Shown here one piece after another: positions 1-10,150 of a DNA stretch of 64,000 bases. Numbering within the stretch: position 1 is the first letter of the stretch; the number at the start of each line of letters is the position of its first letter. The notes beneath the pieces were generated by a model that saw only the letters and a list, made by a program, of their open reading frames with translations, searched no databases and was not told the origin of the DNA. Both the position numbers and the translations under genes were made by a program. The stretch spans positions 2,695,001 through 2,759,000 of the forward strand of contig NW_018344184.1 of NCBI RefSeq assembly GCF_002099425.1. The letters are read 5' to 3'. The DNA comes from Phascolarctos cinereus. Lineage: Eukaryota > Chordata > Mammalia > Diprotodontia > Phascolarctidae.

Positions 1-39
1 GTTATTTTGGGGAAAGGCTAAGCTGTTGAAGGTAACGTG

Positions 40-115
40 GCAGAGTGGTATAGAGAACTGACCACAGAGTCAGGACACCCTGGGTTCGGAGTTCTGGCTC
101 CGACCCAGGGCAATT
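40..115 (+). repeat. CORE-SINE 5' fragment (MIR/THER1-like)
   Basis: The run gtggcagagtggtatagaga followed by a 'gagtcaggac-accctgggtt' section resembles the tRNA-related head of marsupial CORE-SINEs. It is short and diverged, so the family is uncertain. Confidence 0.35.
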
Positions 116-159
116 GTTAGACCCCAGATAAATGACATAGCCTTCCTGGTACTCTGTAG

Positions 160-790
160 ACCACTCTATTGGATTTAAGTGAAGCAAAACTGCACAAAAT
201 GGTCAGCCTCCCTCTTTCAGAGTTATTGAAATCCAGTGGCAGAACAAAAGTCAAGACAGCTAGTGATGGGGGCAGCTAGGTGGCACAGTGAGTAGAGCAC
301 CAGCCCTGGATTCAGGAGGACCTGAGTTCAAATGTGGCCTCAGACACATAACACTTACTAGCTGTGTGACCTTGGGCAAGTCACTTAACCCCATTGCCTA
401 GCCTAAAAATGATGACTAGTGATGGCCCAGGATTCAGTGGATGACGGAACTCTTAAGCACTCTACAGTACCTGCTTCAGTCTCTTTCATGGCCATTGAGA
501 CAAGTTCTAATGTGTCCATTCTGCTGGGGAAAGTCTCCAAATGCTTGGGGTAGACATCCCCCTAACTTACCAACAGGTTTCAAGCCTGTCACTTACCCTC
601 AGCCTGCTTTATCCCATCTGCCAAGGTGGTTTTACCGGGCTGCAGCTGCTGTGCGTGCTACAGTTTCTTGGAGCCACAGATCAGAACTGGTGACGTGGAC
701 ACCGAAGGTGGATGCGTAGTCCTGAAAAGGGCTCAGCAAGCCTCATGCCAGAGGTGCTAGTCCTCCCTGAAGACTGCCATACGTCCCCCC
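160..790 (-). repeat. RTE-tailed SINE, subtype A, split by a younger SINE
   Basis: This matches, in the same antisense sense, the copy at 58.3-59.0 kb, and the reverse complement of the copy at 30.2-30.7 kb. Shared blocks include cttggggtagacatcccc and the 'gaaaagggctcagcaa' end. The short SINE at 270-415 interrupts it. I place it in the marsupial RTESINE group from memory. Reading frames here are incidental. Confidence 0.65.
270..415 (+). mobile_element. Short A-tailed tRNA SINE (WSINE1-like)
   Basis: Begins gggcagctaggtggcacagt and runs through 'tagctgtgtgaccttgggcaa' to an A-rich end. It is flanked by an exact 10-bp target-site duplication, ctagtgatgg, at 260-269 and 416-425. It lies inside the RTE-tailed SINE, so it is younger than that element. 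The head is tRNA-derived; mobilisation by L1 is inferred from the A tail. Confidence 0.87.
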
Positions 791-794
791 CAAA

Positions 795-960
795 AAGTGA
801 TTTGCCATCTCCTTCTCTGGTGGATTAAGGCAAACCGTGACCTGTGTTAAGTGACTTGCCCAGGGTCACATAGCTAGTAAACATCTGAGGCCAGATTTGA
901 ACTCATCTTCCTGACTCCAGGCCCAGCTCTTTTCTACCCACTAAGCCACTTAGCTGCCTT
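795..960 (-). repeat. Mar1-type CORE-SINE, partial
   Basis: Antisense blocks 'tttgccatctccttctctgg', 'gtgacttgcccagggtcac' and 'ccacttagctgcc' are the usual order of a reversed Mar1. The far 3' tail is missing. Confidence 0.7.
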
Positions 961-969
961 CTTCCTATA

Positions 970-1060
970 ACTTAACCATATTGGTACTGATCCAATATTG
1001 GTAGAGGGGCTTCCCTTGGGAGTTCTCCATGCCCATGAAAACACAGGCCCAGTCCCAATC
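970..1060 (+). repeat. THER1-like SINE 3' fragment
   Basis: The pattern 'ttggtagaggggcttccctt' followed by 'gggagttctccatgcc' matches the 3' portion of the THER1-like copies at 28.5, 29.5 and 57.6 kb in this window. Only that portion is present. Confidence 0.35.
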
Positions 1061-1084
1061 TCCTGGTCTCTGGTTAGACTTATC

Positions 1085-1186
1085 TTTGGTTGACTTATTT
1101 CAGTCAGTCTATTGAGAAGTATTTACAAAGGGTGCACTACATTCCAGGCACTATGTTTAAACATGGGTGATACAAAAGAAGAGTAA
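1085..1186 (-). repeat. L2 LINE 3' end fragment
   Basis: Reversed L2 terminus: 'cagtcagtctattgagaagt' then 'ctacattccaggcactatg'. The short SINE at 1187-1338 is inserted directly after it. Confidence 0.6.
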
Positions 1187-1338
1187 GGGGCAGCTAGGTG
1201 GCGCAGTGGATAGAGCACTGGCCCTGAAGTCAGGAGGACCTGAGTTCAAATTCAGCCTCAGAACAGACACTTGAAATTTACTAGCTGTGTGACCCTGGGC
1301 AAGCAAGTCACTTAACCCCAGTTGCCTTAAAAAAAAAA
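1187..1338 (+). mobile_element. Short A-tailed tRNA SINE (WSINE1-like)
   Basis: Starts ggggcagctaggtggcgcag and ends in a run of A. The 16-bp target-site duplication tacaaaagaagagtaa at 1171-1186 and 1339-1354 is exact, so the insertion is young relative to its surroundings. Confidence 0.92.
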
Positions 1339-1367
1339 TACAAAAGAAGAGTAATAATTGCATGGGC

Positions 1368-1602
1368 TTATTCAGTTATATCTGACTCTGTGATCCCATT
1401 TGGATTTTCTTAGCAGAGATACTAGCGTGGTTAGCCATTTCCTTCTCCAGATCATTTCACAGATGAGGACACTGAGCAAATGGTTAAGTGACTTGCCCAG
1501 GGTCCCATAACTAGTAAGTGTCGGAGATCAGATTTAAACTCAGGAAGATGGGGCTTCCTGACAACTCAGCACTCCATCCATTGTGCCACCTAGCTGCCCA
1601 AT
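1368..1602 (-). mobile_element. Mar1-type CORE-SINE
   Basis: Full reversed order: RTE-like tail ('cagttatatctgactctgtg'), 'gccatttccttctccaga', the CORE block 'gtgacttgcccagggtcc', and the tRNA head at 'gccacctagctgccc'. It is flanked by a 13-bp duplication (12 of 13 identical) at 1355-1367 and 1603-1615. Confidence 0.87.
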
Positions 1603-1675
1603 TAATTGCACGGGCAGAGAGCACCTAAAACAATGAATCCTAGAATGTTAGAAGAGACTTTAGTGGCCATGTCAT

Positions 1676-1855
1676 TTAAGGGTCCTTAACCTTTTTTGTT
1701 GGCCCCTTTTGGCAGCCTGTTGAGGTCTATGGGCCCCTTTTTAGGATAATGTTTTTAAACATATAAAATCAATAAAATTTAAAAGAAAATTATGTTGAAA
1801 TAATAGTTCTCAAATATTTTTTAAAATCAAGATCATAGATTCCAGGTGCAGAGGC
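1676..1855 (+). repeat. Old hAT-like DNA transposon, non-autonomous
   Basis: 'agggtccttaaccttttttg', 'ggccccttttaggataatg' and a T/A-rich centre match the reverse complement of 34955-35125 block by block. It resembles an old mammal-wide cut-and-paste element; I cannot name the family with certainty. Confidence 0.42.
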
Positions 1856-2129
1856 CCTAACCAAGAGAATTATTGCCGGTAGGATGTTTTGCCAGTAGAC
1901 CTTATTGCTGATGGATTTATGTCTTCTTATGGGTGCTGCGCTGTTGAGATGTAGCCAAAGATTAAAATGGCAGAAACACAATATGGCAAGGGGAATTCAG
2001 AGCCTTCTTGTGCTGCAGAGATGCTACAGCAGTGGTTCTATAAAATGACAGAGACTGGAGCCCTTCTCTCCACTACCTATTTCAAGGTCAAGCACCCAGT
2101 TAGCACTCAATAAATATTAGCTGTAAATA

Positions 2130-2695
2130 CAATTGTGAGGCTGCATCTGGAATAGTTTGGTGCCAGTTTTCCCAGAAATGAACAAATTGGCCGCAGGACC
2201 AGAAAGAGCAACGGAAATGATTTAAACGGCTGGAGGGATTGATTTAAGAGGAAAGATTAAACAACTGTACAGCTTGATCAGATGGTGATTAAGGAGCAGT
2301 ACAATGACTGTTTGCAAATAGTGAGAAGATATAAATGCCAAAGGGAGTGGAAGAATTACTTAGTATCTTCTAAGTAGATATAACCAACAGCGATAGGCAG
2401 CAAAATCAAAAGTAATTATAAGCAAGAGTTCTCTGTGAATTCATCCATGCAAGATGAGAATAACAAGAGAACTGCAAAGTGCATCCCCGACTTTGGTTCT
2501 TCACAGCCAAGAAAGATAGACCAAAAGGACTCCTGGTCTGATAGAAGCTGGGAATGTTATTTATGAAAACAGGCAAAGGAAAAAGACATGAATGGCTGTG
2601 CTGACTACTGAGTTAGTGGGGATTTCTCATGTATGGGTTGGACTAGATAGCTGGTCAGGTCACTTCTAACTTTTAAATTCTGTGATTTTTTTTCT
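2130..2695 (+). repeat. CR1/L3-type LINE 3' end, degraded
   Basis: 'ggctgcatctggaatagttt', 'aggaaagattaaa' and the terminal 'gggttggactagatagctgg' plus 'aaattctgtgat' follow the order of a CR1/L3 3' end in sense. The copy is old and there are long unmatched parts in the middle. The stretch 1860-2130 before it holds nothing I recognise. Confidence 0.5.
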
Positions 2696-2864
2696 TTCGT
2701 AGATTTAATCATTTATGCCATCTAAGTCCCCCTTTGTAGTTATCCACAGCTCATGTCTAGTAATCCAGGTAATTCGGGTTTTTCAAGTATTTATTGAGTC
2801 TCTCTAGCTCCCATTTCTAGCCAAAATTCCTTAATCATGGAATAGTGTCTCATTTCTCTTGTTA

Positions 2865-3105
2865 ATGGGTCAATATTTAATAATTAGCAGTTATGTAGCA
2901 TTTTACAAAGAGATTTACAAATACTATCTCATCCTCACAACCACCCTAGGAAATGGGTGTTGTTATTATCCCTAGTTGACAGATGAGGCACAGGATAAGG
3001 GACTTGCCCAGAGTTATACAACTAGTAAATGTCTGAGGTTGGGTTTGAACTTGAGTCTTCCAGATTTCCTGACTTCCAGCACTGTCTACTATACTGCTTA
3101 GCTGA
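2865..3105 (-). repeat. MIR/THER1-type CORE-SINE
   Basis: Reversed order: 'atttacaaatactatctcat', 'tattatccctagttgacaga', 'gggacttgcccagagttat', then the diverged head. Nearly full length. Confidence 0.75.
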
Positions 3106-3255
3106 CCATAAATTTGAATCCCAGCTCTACTCCTTAATATCTTATCACCTCTAACAAGTTGCTGTACCCCGCCTTGGACTCAGTTCCCTCATCTGTTAAA
3201 TAAGGAACTTGGACTAAATATCTTAAGTTCCTCCCATCTCTAAATCCCGATGTGA
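3105..3255 (+). repeat. MIR-type SINE fragment
   Basis: 'ggactcagttccctcatctg' then 'cttggactaaatatcttaag' is the CORE and 3' part of MIR in sense. Confidence 0.5.
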
Positions 3256-3354
3256 TTGATTGCTTTCTTCAGAGAGGCACATCTTTACTCTTAATATATA
3301 TTTCATATGAAGCTTATAAACTAAGTAAATGTCCTGACAGTTTTCTAAAAAATA

Positions 3355-3395
3355 AAATAAGGGGAGGGGAGAGGAGGGGAGGAGAGAGATAGCAG
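3355..3395. repeat. G/A-rich low-complexity tract
   Basis: A run of gggga and gagag units with no other structure. The stretch 3395-3550 that follows holds no element I recognise. Confidence 0.7.
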
Positions 3396-3549
3396 ATAGG
3401 TCATTGTTACTGCTAAATCCCCCAATGCCAGATGCCAGGGAGCAAAGGCCTTTTCTAGGCCTTGATGCCTGTGGGATGTGGCACTGGGGTCTTATAGAAT
3501 CTAGAGGAGATCATGAGCTGTGGCACCTTCTGGGCCAGAGGACCTCAGC

Positions 3550-4300
3550 CAACCAATCAATCGATAAATCAATAAACATTAAGCACCTGCTGTGGGGTAG
3601 GCAGGGTGCTAAGCACTGGGAATACAAAAAAAAAATGCAACAGACGTCTCTGCCCTTGAAGACTTGGTAATCTAATGGGAGAGACAACTTACAAAAGGAA
3701 ATAATTAGCAGAGGGAAGGCATGCAAATTAGGAAGGGTTGTAGAAGGCTTCCTGTAGAAGGTGGGACTTAAAGGAAGCCAAGGAAGTCAGAGAGGATGAA
3801 GGAGAGAGTTCCAGGCATGGGGGACAGCTCCAGAAGATGCCTGGAGCCAAGAGATGAGTTGTCTTCTTTTAGGAATAACAGAGCCAGTGTCTCTGGATCA
3901 AAGAGAACATGGCAAGGTGTAAAGTGTAAGAAGAATGGTAAGGTAGGAGGGAACTAGGTTATGAAGGGCTTTGAATGTCAAACAACATTTTTTATTTGAT
4001 CTTGAAATAAGGAGCCACTGGAGTTTTCTAACTAGGAGAGGTGGAGGTTTGACATACTCAGTCCTGCTTTAGGAAAGTCACTTTAGTGGCTGAATGAAGG
4101 ATGGATTGGAGTGGGGAGAGACTTGAGGCAGGCAGGCCCAGCAGTAGTTTATTGCAGTAGTTCAGGCTTAGGTGATGGGGGCCTGCACCAGAGTGGTGGC
4201 AGTGTCAGAGGAGAGAAGGGGGTGTATATAAGAGATGGTACATAGGTGAAATTGACAGGCCTTAGCAATGGACTGGATATGAGAGGGTCAGGCAAAGAGA
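3550..4300 (-). repeat. L2 LINE 3' UTR and end of ORF2, antisense
   Basis: Reads in reverse from the L2 terminus ('attaagcacctgctgtgg') through the 3' UTR ('ggcttcctgtagaaggtggg') into the ORF2 C-terminal region ('tggattggagtggggagaga', 'ggcctgcaccagagtggtgg'). The right end is truncated near 4300. Confidence 0.87.
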
Positions 4301-4334
4301 CCCAGGGAATTCAAAGAAACGGAGAATCTCAAAA

Positions 4335-4520
4335 TTAAAAATCTGAACAAGAACATGCCTTACAACTTCATAGAAATAATCAATCGTCTAGCCTTTGCCT
4401 GCTGATATCCAGCTATGGATGGGTCCTCAGTTTCTGCCATTTTCTCTCCTGATCCCATAGTTTATTCCACTTTCTTTTGGATAGTTCTAATTGTTAGAAA
4501 TGCTTTCCTTATATCAAGTA
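4335..4520 (-). repeat. CR1/L3-type LINE fragment
   Basis: 'ttattccactttcttttgga' and 'tagttctaattgttagaaat' match the reverse of the CR1/L3 3' region. Short and diverged. Confidence 0.45.
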
Positions 4521-4524
4521 TGAA

Positions 4525-4660
4525 GAAGCAGGTGGCACAGCAAAAAAAAGCCTTCAAAGTCAGGTAAAGTTGGAGTTCGGGTCCTTCCCCTGGCAAATAC
4601 TGGCAGTGTGACCTTAGGGAAGTCATTTCTCAGCTCCTGGGTCACAGAGAAAATGCCAAG
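4525..4660 (+). repeat. MIR/THER1-type SINE, diverged
   Basis: 'gcaggtggcacagcaaaa' head, then 'tgtgaccttagggaagtcat' and 'ctcagctcctgggt'. A sense CORE-SINE with internal gaps. Confidence 0.5.
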
Positions 4661-4974
4661 TTGCATTTCTCACTAGTAGCTACTCTAATGAAATCTAATG
4701 AAATCACAAGTCTGGTCAAAACTGAAAATTAAGTTTACATCTGGATTCTCTGTAACTTATGCTGATAGAAGTCCAGCATAACAAGGCTCATTCTGCTTCA
4801 GCATGACATGACTTCAGATGCTGTGAAGACAGCTCACAGCTCCCTCAAGCCTTCTTTGACCTAAGCTAAATGCTATTTCCTTCATCTGATCTTCCCTTGC
4901 ATGGTTTTCAGTCCTTTCACAATCTGACTACCTTCATCAGAACATGCTCTATCCTCTGCCATCCCTTTTCCTAT

Positions 4975-5535
4975 CACCTTCAATATCTCCCAACATCAGG
5001 GTCTTTTCTAATGAGTCCCCTCTTCCTATATGGTCAAAATATTTAAGCTACACCTTCAGTATTTGATCTTTCATGAACAGCCTGAATTAATTTCTGTAAA
5101 TATTGACTGATTTGATCTTCTTGCTATCGAAGGGACTCTCCAAATTCTTTAGCACCACAATTCAGAAGCATTGATTCTGCAATGCCTATCTTTCCTTATA
5201 GTCCAATTCTTGTAGCTGTACTTTGCTACTGGAAAAGCCATTGTTTTGACTGTATGGACCATTGTCAGCAAGGTGTTGTCTCAGCTTTTTAGTATGCTGT
5301 CCAGATTTGCCATAGCTTTCCTTTCAAGGAGCAAGCATCTTTTAATTTCATGGCTGCAGTCACTGTCTGCAGTGATCTTTGAGCCTAAGAATATAAAATC
5401 TGACACTGCTTCCATTTCTTCTCCCTCTATTTGTCAGGAAGTGTTTGGACCAGTTGCCAAGATCTTAGTTTTTTTTGATGTTAAGCTTCAAGGCAGCTAT
5501 TATATTCTCCTCTTTCACGTCATCGGGAGGCAGGC
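4975..5535 (-). repeat. RTE-clade (BovB-like) LINE fragment, antisense
   Basis: Antisense of the RTE reverse-transcriptase C-terminal half. Blocks such as 'ttttagtatgctgtccagat' and 'ttttaatttcatggctgcag' occur again at 52.1-52.4 kb. No UTR is visible, so this is an internal fragment. The plus-strand reading frame across it is incidental. The stretch 4660-4975 before it holds nothing I can name. Confidence 0.82.
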
Positions 5536-5574
5536 AGTAATCCCCTGCTCTAGCTTTGTGTTATCTGCAAATTT

Positions 5575-6035
5575 GATTAAAAATAATAATCAGGGAACAT
5601 TTATTAAGTGCCTACTGTGTGCGAGGCACTATTTTAAGCACTGGAGATAGAAAGGAAAGCAAATGATAGTCCCTCTTTCTAGGAGCTTACAGTCAAATGG
5701 AGTAAGACTACATACAAAACAAACAGAAAGGTTGGGGAGGGGTGGAGAATCTCTGATATAAGACTGAGAAGTCCAGAAGAGTACAGCTTGGTAAGAAATG
5801 AAAAGATGGCTGACTCGAGCTCCCTCCTTAAATGGAGGTTATGAGAGGGGAAATCTCTGCTTTCCAGTTAGAGGGATAGAAGGGCTGAGGGCGAAGGGTC
5901 CTGGAAAGGTATGCATTCTAGGACTGAAGTGATCTTTCAAGATGGTGGAGAAATCCAGATCATTGCATCTGGGTGGGAAATGAAGAGGATGATACATACA
6001 AATTAAACACAATGTAAAGGGCCAGTGAGTTTGAG
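5575..6035 (-). repeat. L2-related LINE 3' end, alternative UTR
   Basis: Starts as a normal reversed L2 terminus ('tattaagtgcctactgtg') but after the 'gcttacagtcaaatgg' block it leaves the usual L2 UTR and continues with 'agctccctccttaaatggag'. The same unusual continuation is seen at 50.7-51.2 kb. Confidence 0.6.
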
Positions 6036-6049
6036 AACTCCAGTAATTC

Positions 6050-6350
6050 AGTTCAGTTCAATAAATATTTATTAAGCACCTACATGCTGGGTACTCTGCT
6101 AAAACCTGAGAATACAAATAAGAAAGACAGTCTCTGCTCTCAAGCAGCTTACAGTCTAATGGGGGGAAACACTATTAATACACAAAAAGGAGCTGAAAAG
6201 CTGTGGGTGGGGCATGATGTTCTGGGGAGGGGAAACCAGGCCAGGCCATTGATAGAAAAAGGACAGTAAAATTCTGACCCCTTTATAAAGGAAAGCACTG
6301 GGAGGCGTTTATTGCTTCACCACGCTCCAGCCCTCCAACCAAAGCAGAGA
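6050..6350 (-). repeat. L2-related LINE 3' end, alternative UTR
   Basis: A second reversed L2 terminus ('tattaagcacctacatgctg', 'cttacagtctaatgggggg') with a non-standard UTR, directly next to the copy at 5575-6035. Confidence 0.58.
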
Positions 6351-6399
6351 AGCATCTGAGAGAGTTGAGAAGATGTTGCCTATCAGAGCTGAGTCAATC

Positions 6400-6570
6400 T
6401 GCATTTACCTGCCTTCAAGTTGGCATCAGTCCATTAATGACCACATTTTGTGTTGGGTCATTCAACCATTTCCTATTCCAAATAACTGTACTATCTTCTA
6501 TCTTCCCATCATTCCATCTTGTGTGAAAGAGTTTCATGAAGGACTTTGTCAAAGGCCTTTCTGGAATACA
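6400..6570 (-). repeat. CR1/L3-like coding fragment, tentative
   Basis: 'gaaggactttgtcaaaggcc' and its context resemble the reverse of a CR1/L3 ORF2 C-terminal segment. From 6570 to 7480 I recognise no element and no gene; the frames there are short and unlike known proteins. Confidence 0.3.
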
Positions 6571-7479
6571 TATATCGCAAGTACCCCATGTGTGCAAGGT
6601 CTGTCCCCCAACCATGGGGGTATCATTGTGTAACTTGGAAGGAAGGCAGAACAAAAATACCCAGCACCTCCTTTCTACCTCCTCCTTTTTTCCAAGGGAG
6701 ACTTTAATTTCTGCCAGAAGGGGAAGAAGGAAATTGGAGCTGAAGGCCATTCTGCTCTTCTCAGAGAAAGAGGGCTACAAGGGCTAGAATTGTATCTGTT
6801 TCCTTAAATATTAATAGTCTAGGTGATGTGATTTTTGAAGTTCAATCTAACTTCTGATTGCTGTTTCATTATTGGAGAAACTAGTATCTCAAACTTTATT
6901 TCTAAGACTTGACCCCTTTCCCACTGAATGCCAGCTATACAATGAACACAACAGCCGAGAAATCTGGTTTTCCAAATAGATAACAAAACAGAAATCAGAG
7001 AAGGTATAAATAGCAGAATATATACCAGACAATATAGAGTGAAGGAGCTTTCCCACTGGTAGCAAGGCAAGTCAACTCAACTATTGAGGGTCCCAGATCT
7101 CACTCAAGGGGAGGTTCTCCAAAGCGTCTAGTGAAGCAAGCTGTTAATGAGGACATGATGGAGAATGCCCACTCCTCTCATGTCTTCCCAGTCTTTTCCT
7201 TCAGTAATCTGAAGCGGGGTTGGCCTTGTCCCTATTTTTTCTTGAGTCTGGAAGCCAGAAGTGCCCAAAGCAACTCAACAGTTGAGCAAAACTCGAAGAA
7301 TACTGGAGAGAAAAGACTGAAGCTTTCTTACTCTCACCAAGTAAGCCCCAGCTGGACACAGATGCGGGGCACTGATCTCCACCAATAAGGAGACAGTGGG
7401 TTTGAGGCTAGGGTTGTATATGTATGCTATATTTGCAACATTGTCCTTTGATCTTCTAATCACATAAAAAAAGGAAATG

Positions 7480-7800
7480 CTTTAGTTTATGCTTGATGAA
7501 GATCCTTCTGGATCTAGTGACTGCCACTCCCCTTCATAAAAACTCATTATCTCTTTTATAATGCATTCTAGAGTTGAAGACAAGCTCACCTGCCGATAAT
7601 TAGAAAAATCCACCCTTTTACACTTGCCAGTTCTTTCAGTTCCCTGGGATATAACTCATCTGTGCCTAGTGACTTGCAAGTATTGAGGGCAGCCAGGTGC
7701 TCTCTTACCATCTGCTGACAACTTGGGTTTTCGCTCCCTGTTAACACAATGGGTTCTATTTTTCCAGTTTGAAGATCATTCTCCTGGGTGGAAAAAAAAA
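7480..7800 (-). repeat. CR1/L3-like coding fragment, tentative
   Basis: 'gcattctagagttgaagaca' then 'agctcacctgccgataatta' resembles a reversed CR1/L3 ORF2 segment, possibly the same element as 6400-6570 with unrelated DNA between. Confidence 0.35.
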
Positions 7801-7824
7801 CAGAAGTAAAATAAGTTTTGGTTG

Positions 7825-8035
7825 TCACAGAATCCCAGTGTTGGAATGAAACTTAGAGGTCACTGAGTCTGACTATTACCTATAGGGGGATCAATATCCC
7901 CAACTAGTGTTTTTCCAGTACTAAACTGAAGATTTCCAATGAGCAGAAAACCCCTGCTTCCTGGTTATACAGGTCCATAATTGCCCAGCTTTGATAATTA
8001 GGAATATTTTTCTTAAATAGAGCCTAAATAGTTCT
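7825..8035 (-). repeat. CR1/L3-type 3' region, antisense
   Basis: Begins 'cacagaatcccagtgttgga', the reverse of the CR1/L3 terminus, and runs to 'ggaatatttttcttaaatag'. Old and diverged. Confidence 0.42.
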
Positions 8036-8114
8036 GTCTGTAAATTCAATTCTGTTCAAGTATTTCTCATATTTTATATCAATTCTGTTCATTAAATATT
8101 TCTTATATTTTATG

Positions 8115-8290
8115 CTATTTTAAATATTTTGTTGGTATCTTTTGTTTAAACATCATCTTCATTTTCAAATATATCTCTCTCCAATCCCTACCAAGTGAGC
8201 CATCCTTTGTAACAAGAATAAAAAATAAAGAGAAAAGGAAGCAGCAGTTCAGTAAAACTAACAACATTAAACCAAGTCTAATGATGTATG
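8115..8290 (-). repeat. Unclassified dispersed repeat U3
   Basis: 'gagccatcctttgtaacaag' and 'cagttcagtaaaactaac' recur at 63.7-63.96 kb in the same orientation. Probably the 3' part of a LINE, but I cannot name it. Confidence 0.5.
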
Positions 8291-8400
8291 CAACTCGACA
8301 AACATTTCTTAAATTACTGCATACCAGGCACTGAGGATCCAAAGACAAAATGTAAAATTATCCCTGCCCTCAAGAAACTGAGGTTCTTCTAGAGAATATA
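8290..8400 (-). repeat. L2 LINE 3' end fragment
   Basis: Reversed L2 terminus, 'cataccaggcactgaggatc' then 'ccctgccctcaagaaactga'. From 8400 to 8620 nothing is recognised. Confidence 0.6.
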
Positions 8401-8729
8401 ACATTTTTAACAGGTAAGTGAATACATTAGAGTAGGGAGAAAGTAGGTATGACACTTGATAAATGAAAAAATTGTCCAGTTAACATGAAAATAGAAGCCA
8501 AGTAATAGTTACTGCATTGCCTATCCATTCATTTTCTAGAGTAGGTTTTCAATCCTAGAAATAAATATGACTGCCTCCTGCCAAACTACACTGAAAATAA
8601 GAGTGCCTTACAAATGTATGGATTAGTTCAAGCGTAACCTTGAACATTTTGCTTTTTCTGATTTCTTTAGCTGTTTGTATGCCCCCTTTCTACTCCATTA
8701 CTTGGTTTCTATACTGTATCTATTTTGCA

Positions 8730-8733
<4 letters not shown>

Positions 8734-8785
<52 letters not shown>
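8734..8785. repeat. (CT)n microsatellite
   Basis: About 25 CT units with a single interruption. Confidence 0.95.
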
Positions 8786-8789
8786 CATA

Positions 8790-8935
8790 TTGTTTTCCCC
8801 CATTAGACTGTAAGCTCTTTGAAAACAAGCACTGTTTTGTTTTCGGTCTTTTTATCCCCAGCACCTAGCCCAGTACCTGGCACATAGTCGTCAACATAAT
8901 CAATACTTGTTGGTTGATTTTTGATCTCTTAGTGA
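8790..8935 (+). repeat. L2 LINE 3' end
   Basis: Sense L2 terminus: 'cattagactgtaagctcttt', 'tatccccagcacctagccca', 'gtacctggcacatag', then the tail 'ttggttgatt'. Confidence 0.8.
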
Positions 8936-9419
8936 TCTATGATCTATCTACCTTGAAAAAAAGGACATATGCATTTTGTCTTTCAAATTTCTCAAGACTT
9001 TGGGAGCTTAGATAGGCTCCCTATGGCTTAAAGTCAGGAACTCTTATCTTAAACACAAAATATCCTTGTTAAAGGGTTGAGAATGCAATCGCTACCAACA
9101 AGCCTGGGCACCCATCATGGAGGTCTTTTACTTTTCAGCTTGGTTCTCCATATCCAATTAGTCATCAAGACCTATTGATTCTCCTTGCACAAAACATCTC
9201 TCATCCATCCCCTTCTTTCTTCATTCCCCCTAGTTCATCCCTTAGCTCACAGCTGGGCTAGAAGACTATGTAATATATTGCATACAGCCTCAAGATTAAT
9301 TTTCCTGATTACTCTTTGATGATGTCAGGCCCCTTGCTCAAAAACCTTCTCAGAGGTTGTCCATTAACTACTAAATAAAATCTATGCTCGTCAACTAAAG
9401 CCTTCCATAATCTTCCTTC

Positions 9420-9497
9420 TGTATATATATGAATATATATACACATATATGTATGTATGTATGTGCATATATGTGCAAATATATGTATATATTTTTT
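9420..9497. repeat. AT-rich (TATG/TA)n microsatellite
   Basis: Alternating tatata and gtatgtatg units, inside the L2-clade fragment. Confidence 0.85.
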
Positions 9498-9517
9498 TCA
9501 GACTACTTCCTACTACT

Positions 9518-9602
9518 CCCCTGCATGAACCACCCCAATCCAGTCAATCTAGTGTATTTTCCCCTGCATGAACCACCCCAATCCAGTCAATCTAGTGTAT
9601 TT
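9518..9602. repeat. 43-bp tandem duplication
   Basis: The unit starting cccctgcatgaaccacccca is present twice in direct contact (period 43) with no differences until the last bases, so the duplication is recent. Confidence 0.92.
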
Positions 9603-10042
9603 TCCATTCCTCAAAAATTGTGTGCATTTGATCATATTATTTTTCCTCCTCTTAGAATGCCCTCTCTCCTCTCCACTTAGCCAATTCCTCCTCTCCGATA
9701 GTCAACTAACTCCTTCCTCTTTGACAAAGCTTTCCCAGTTCCCAATTTTGCCATCTTTGCTTTGGATGTACTCAGCCCCCTTTTTTATACTAGTCATTAG
9801 ATAATGCACTATTAATTGCTATATAATTCTCCACTAGAGTAGTGCTCTAATTCTTCGTTGGGAGGATGACCTTGGATGCTCAGATTACAAGCTCTGTTAG
9901 TGCCAACTATTCTGGAAGGGTTTCAAACACAGCCCTGAAATATACCTCCATTGTAGCTAAGTTTGGAAAGCTTCAACAGCAGAATGTTGGTTACCAAGGT
10001 GATGAATTGTTTGGCCACGACTCTTGAAACTATCTTGGAAGA

Positions 10043-10150
10043 CAGGGGTCAACAAACTACAGCCTGAGGGCCAAATCTGGCCAGCCGCCTGTTTTTGTAC
10101 AGCTCACAAGCTGTAGTTTTTACATTTTTAAATAAAGTTTTATTGTACTT
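10043..10150 (+). repeat. hAT-type DNA transposon terminal fragment
   Basis: Starts caggggtcaacaaactacag and continues 'ggccaaatctggccagccgc'. This matches the end of mammal-wide hAT-Charlie-type elements. Only one terminus is present. The region 9860-10040 before it holds nothing recognised. Confidence 0.6.

Larger units (their letters stand above)
9150..9850 (+). repeat. L2-clade LINE end of ORF2 and 3' UTR
   Basis: C/T-rich sense blocks 'caggccccttgctcaaaaac' and 'cctctccacttagccaattcc' follow the order of an L2 ORF2 end and UTR. A TA/TATG microsatellite interrupts it. Divergence is high. Confidence 0.55.

Noticed and set aside
270-1338. tRNA-like heads of the short SINEs as tRNA genes
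   Set aside because: They carry SINE bodies and A tails, have target-site duplications, and do not fold as a standard tRNA cloverleaf.
5246-5650. 134-residue plus-strand frame
   Set aside because: It is the antisense of an RTE/BovB-like reverse transcriptase and then an L2 end; not a gene.
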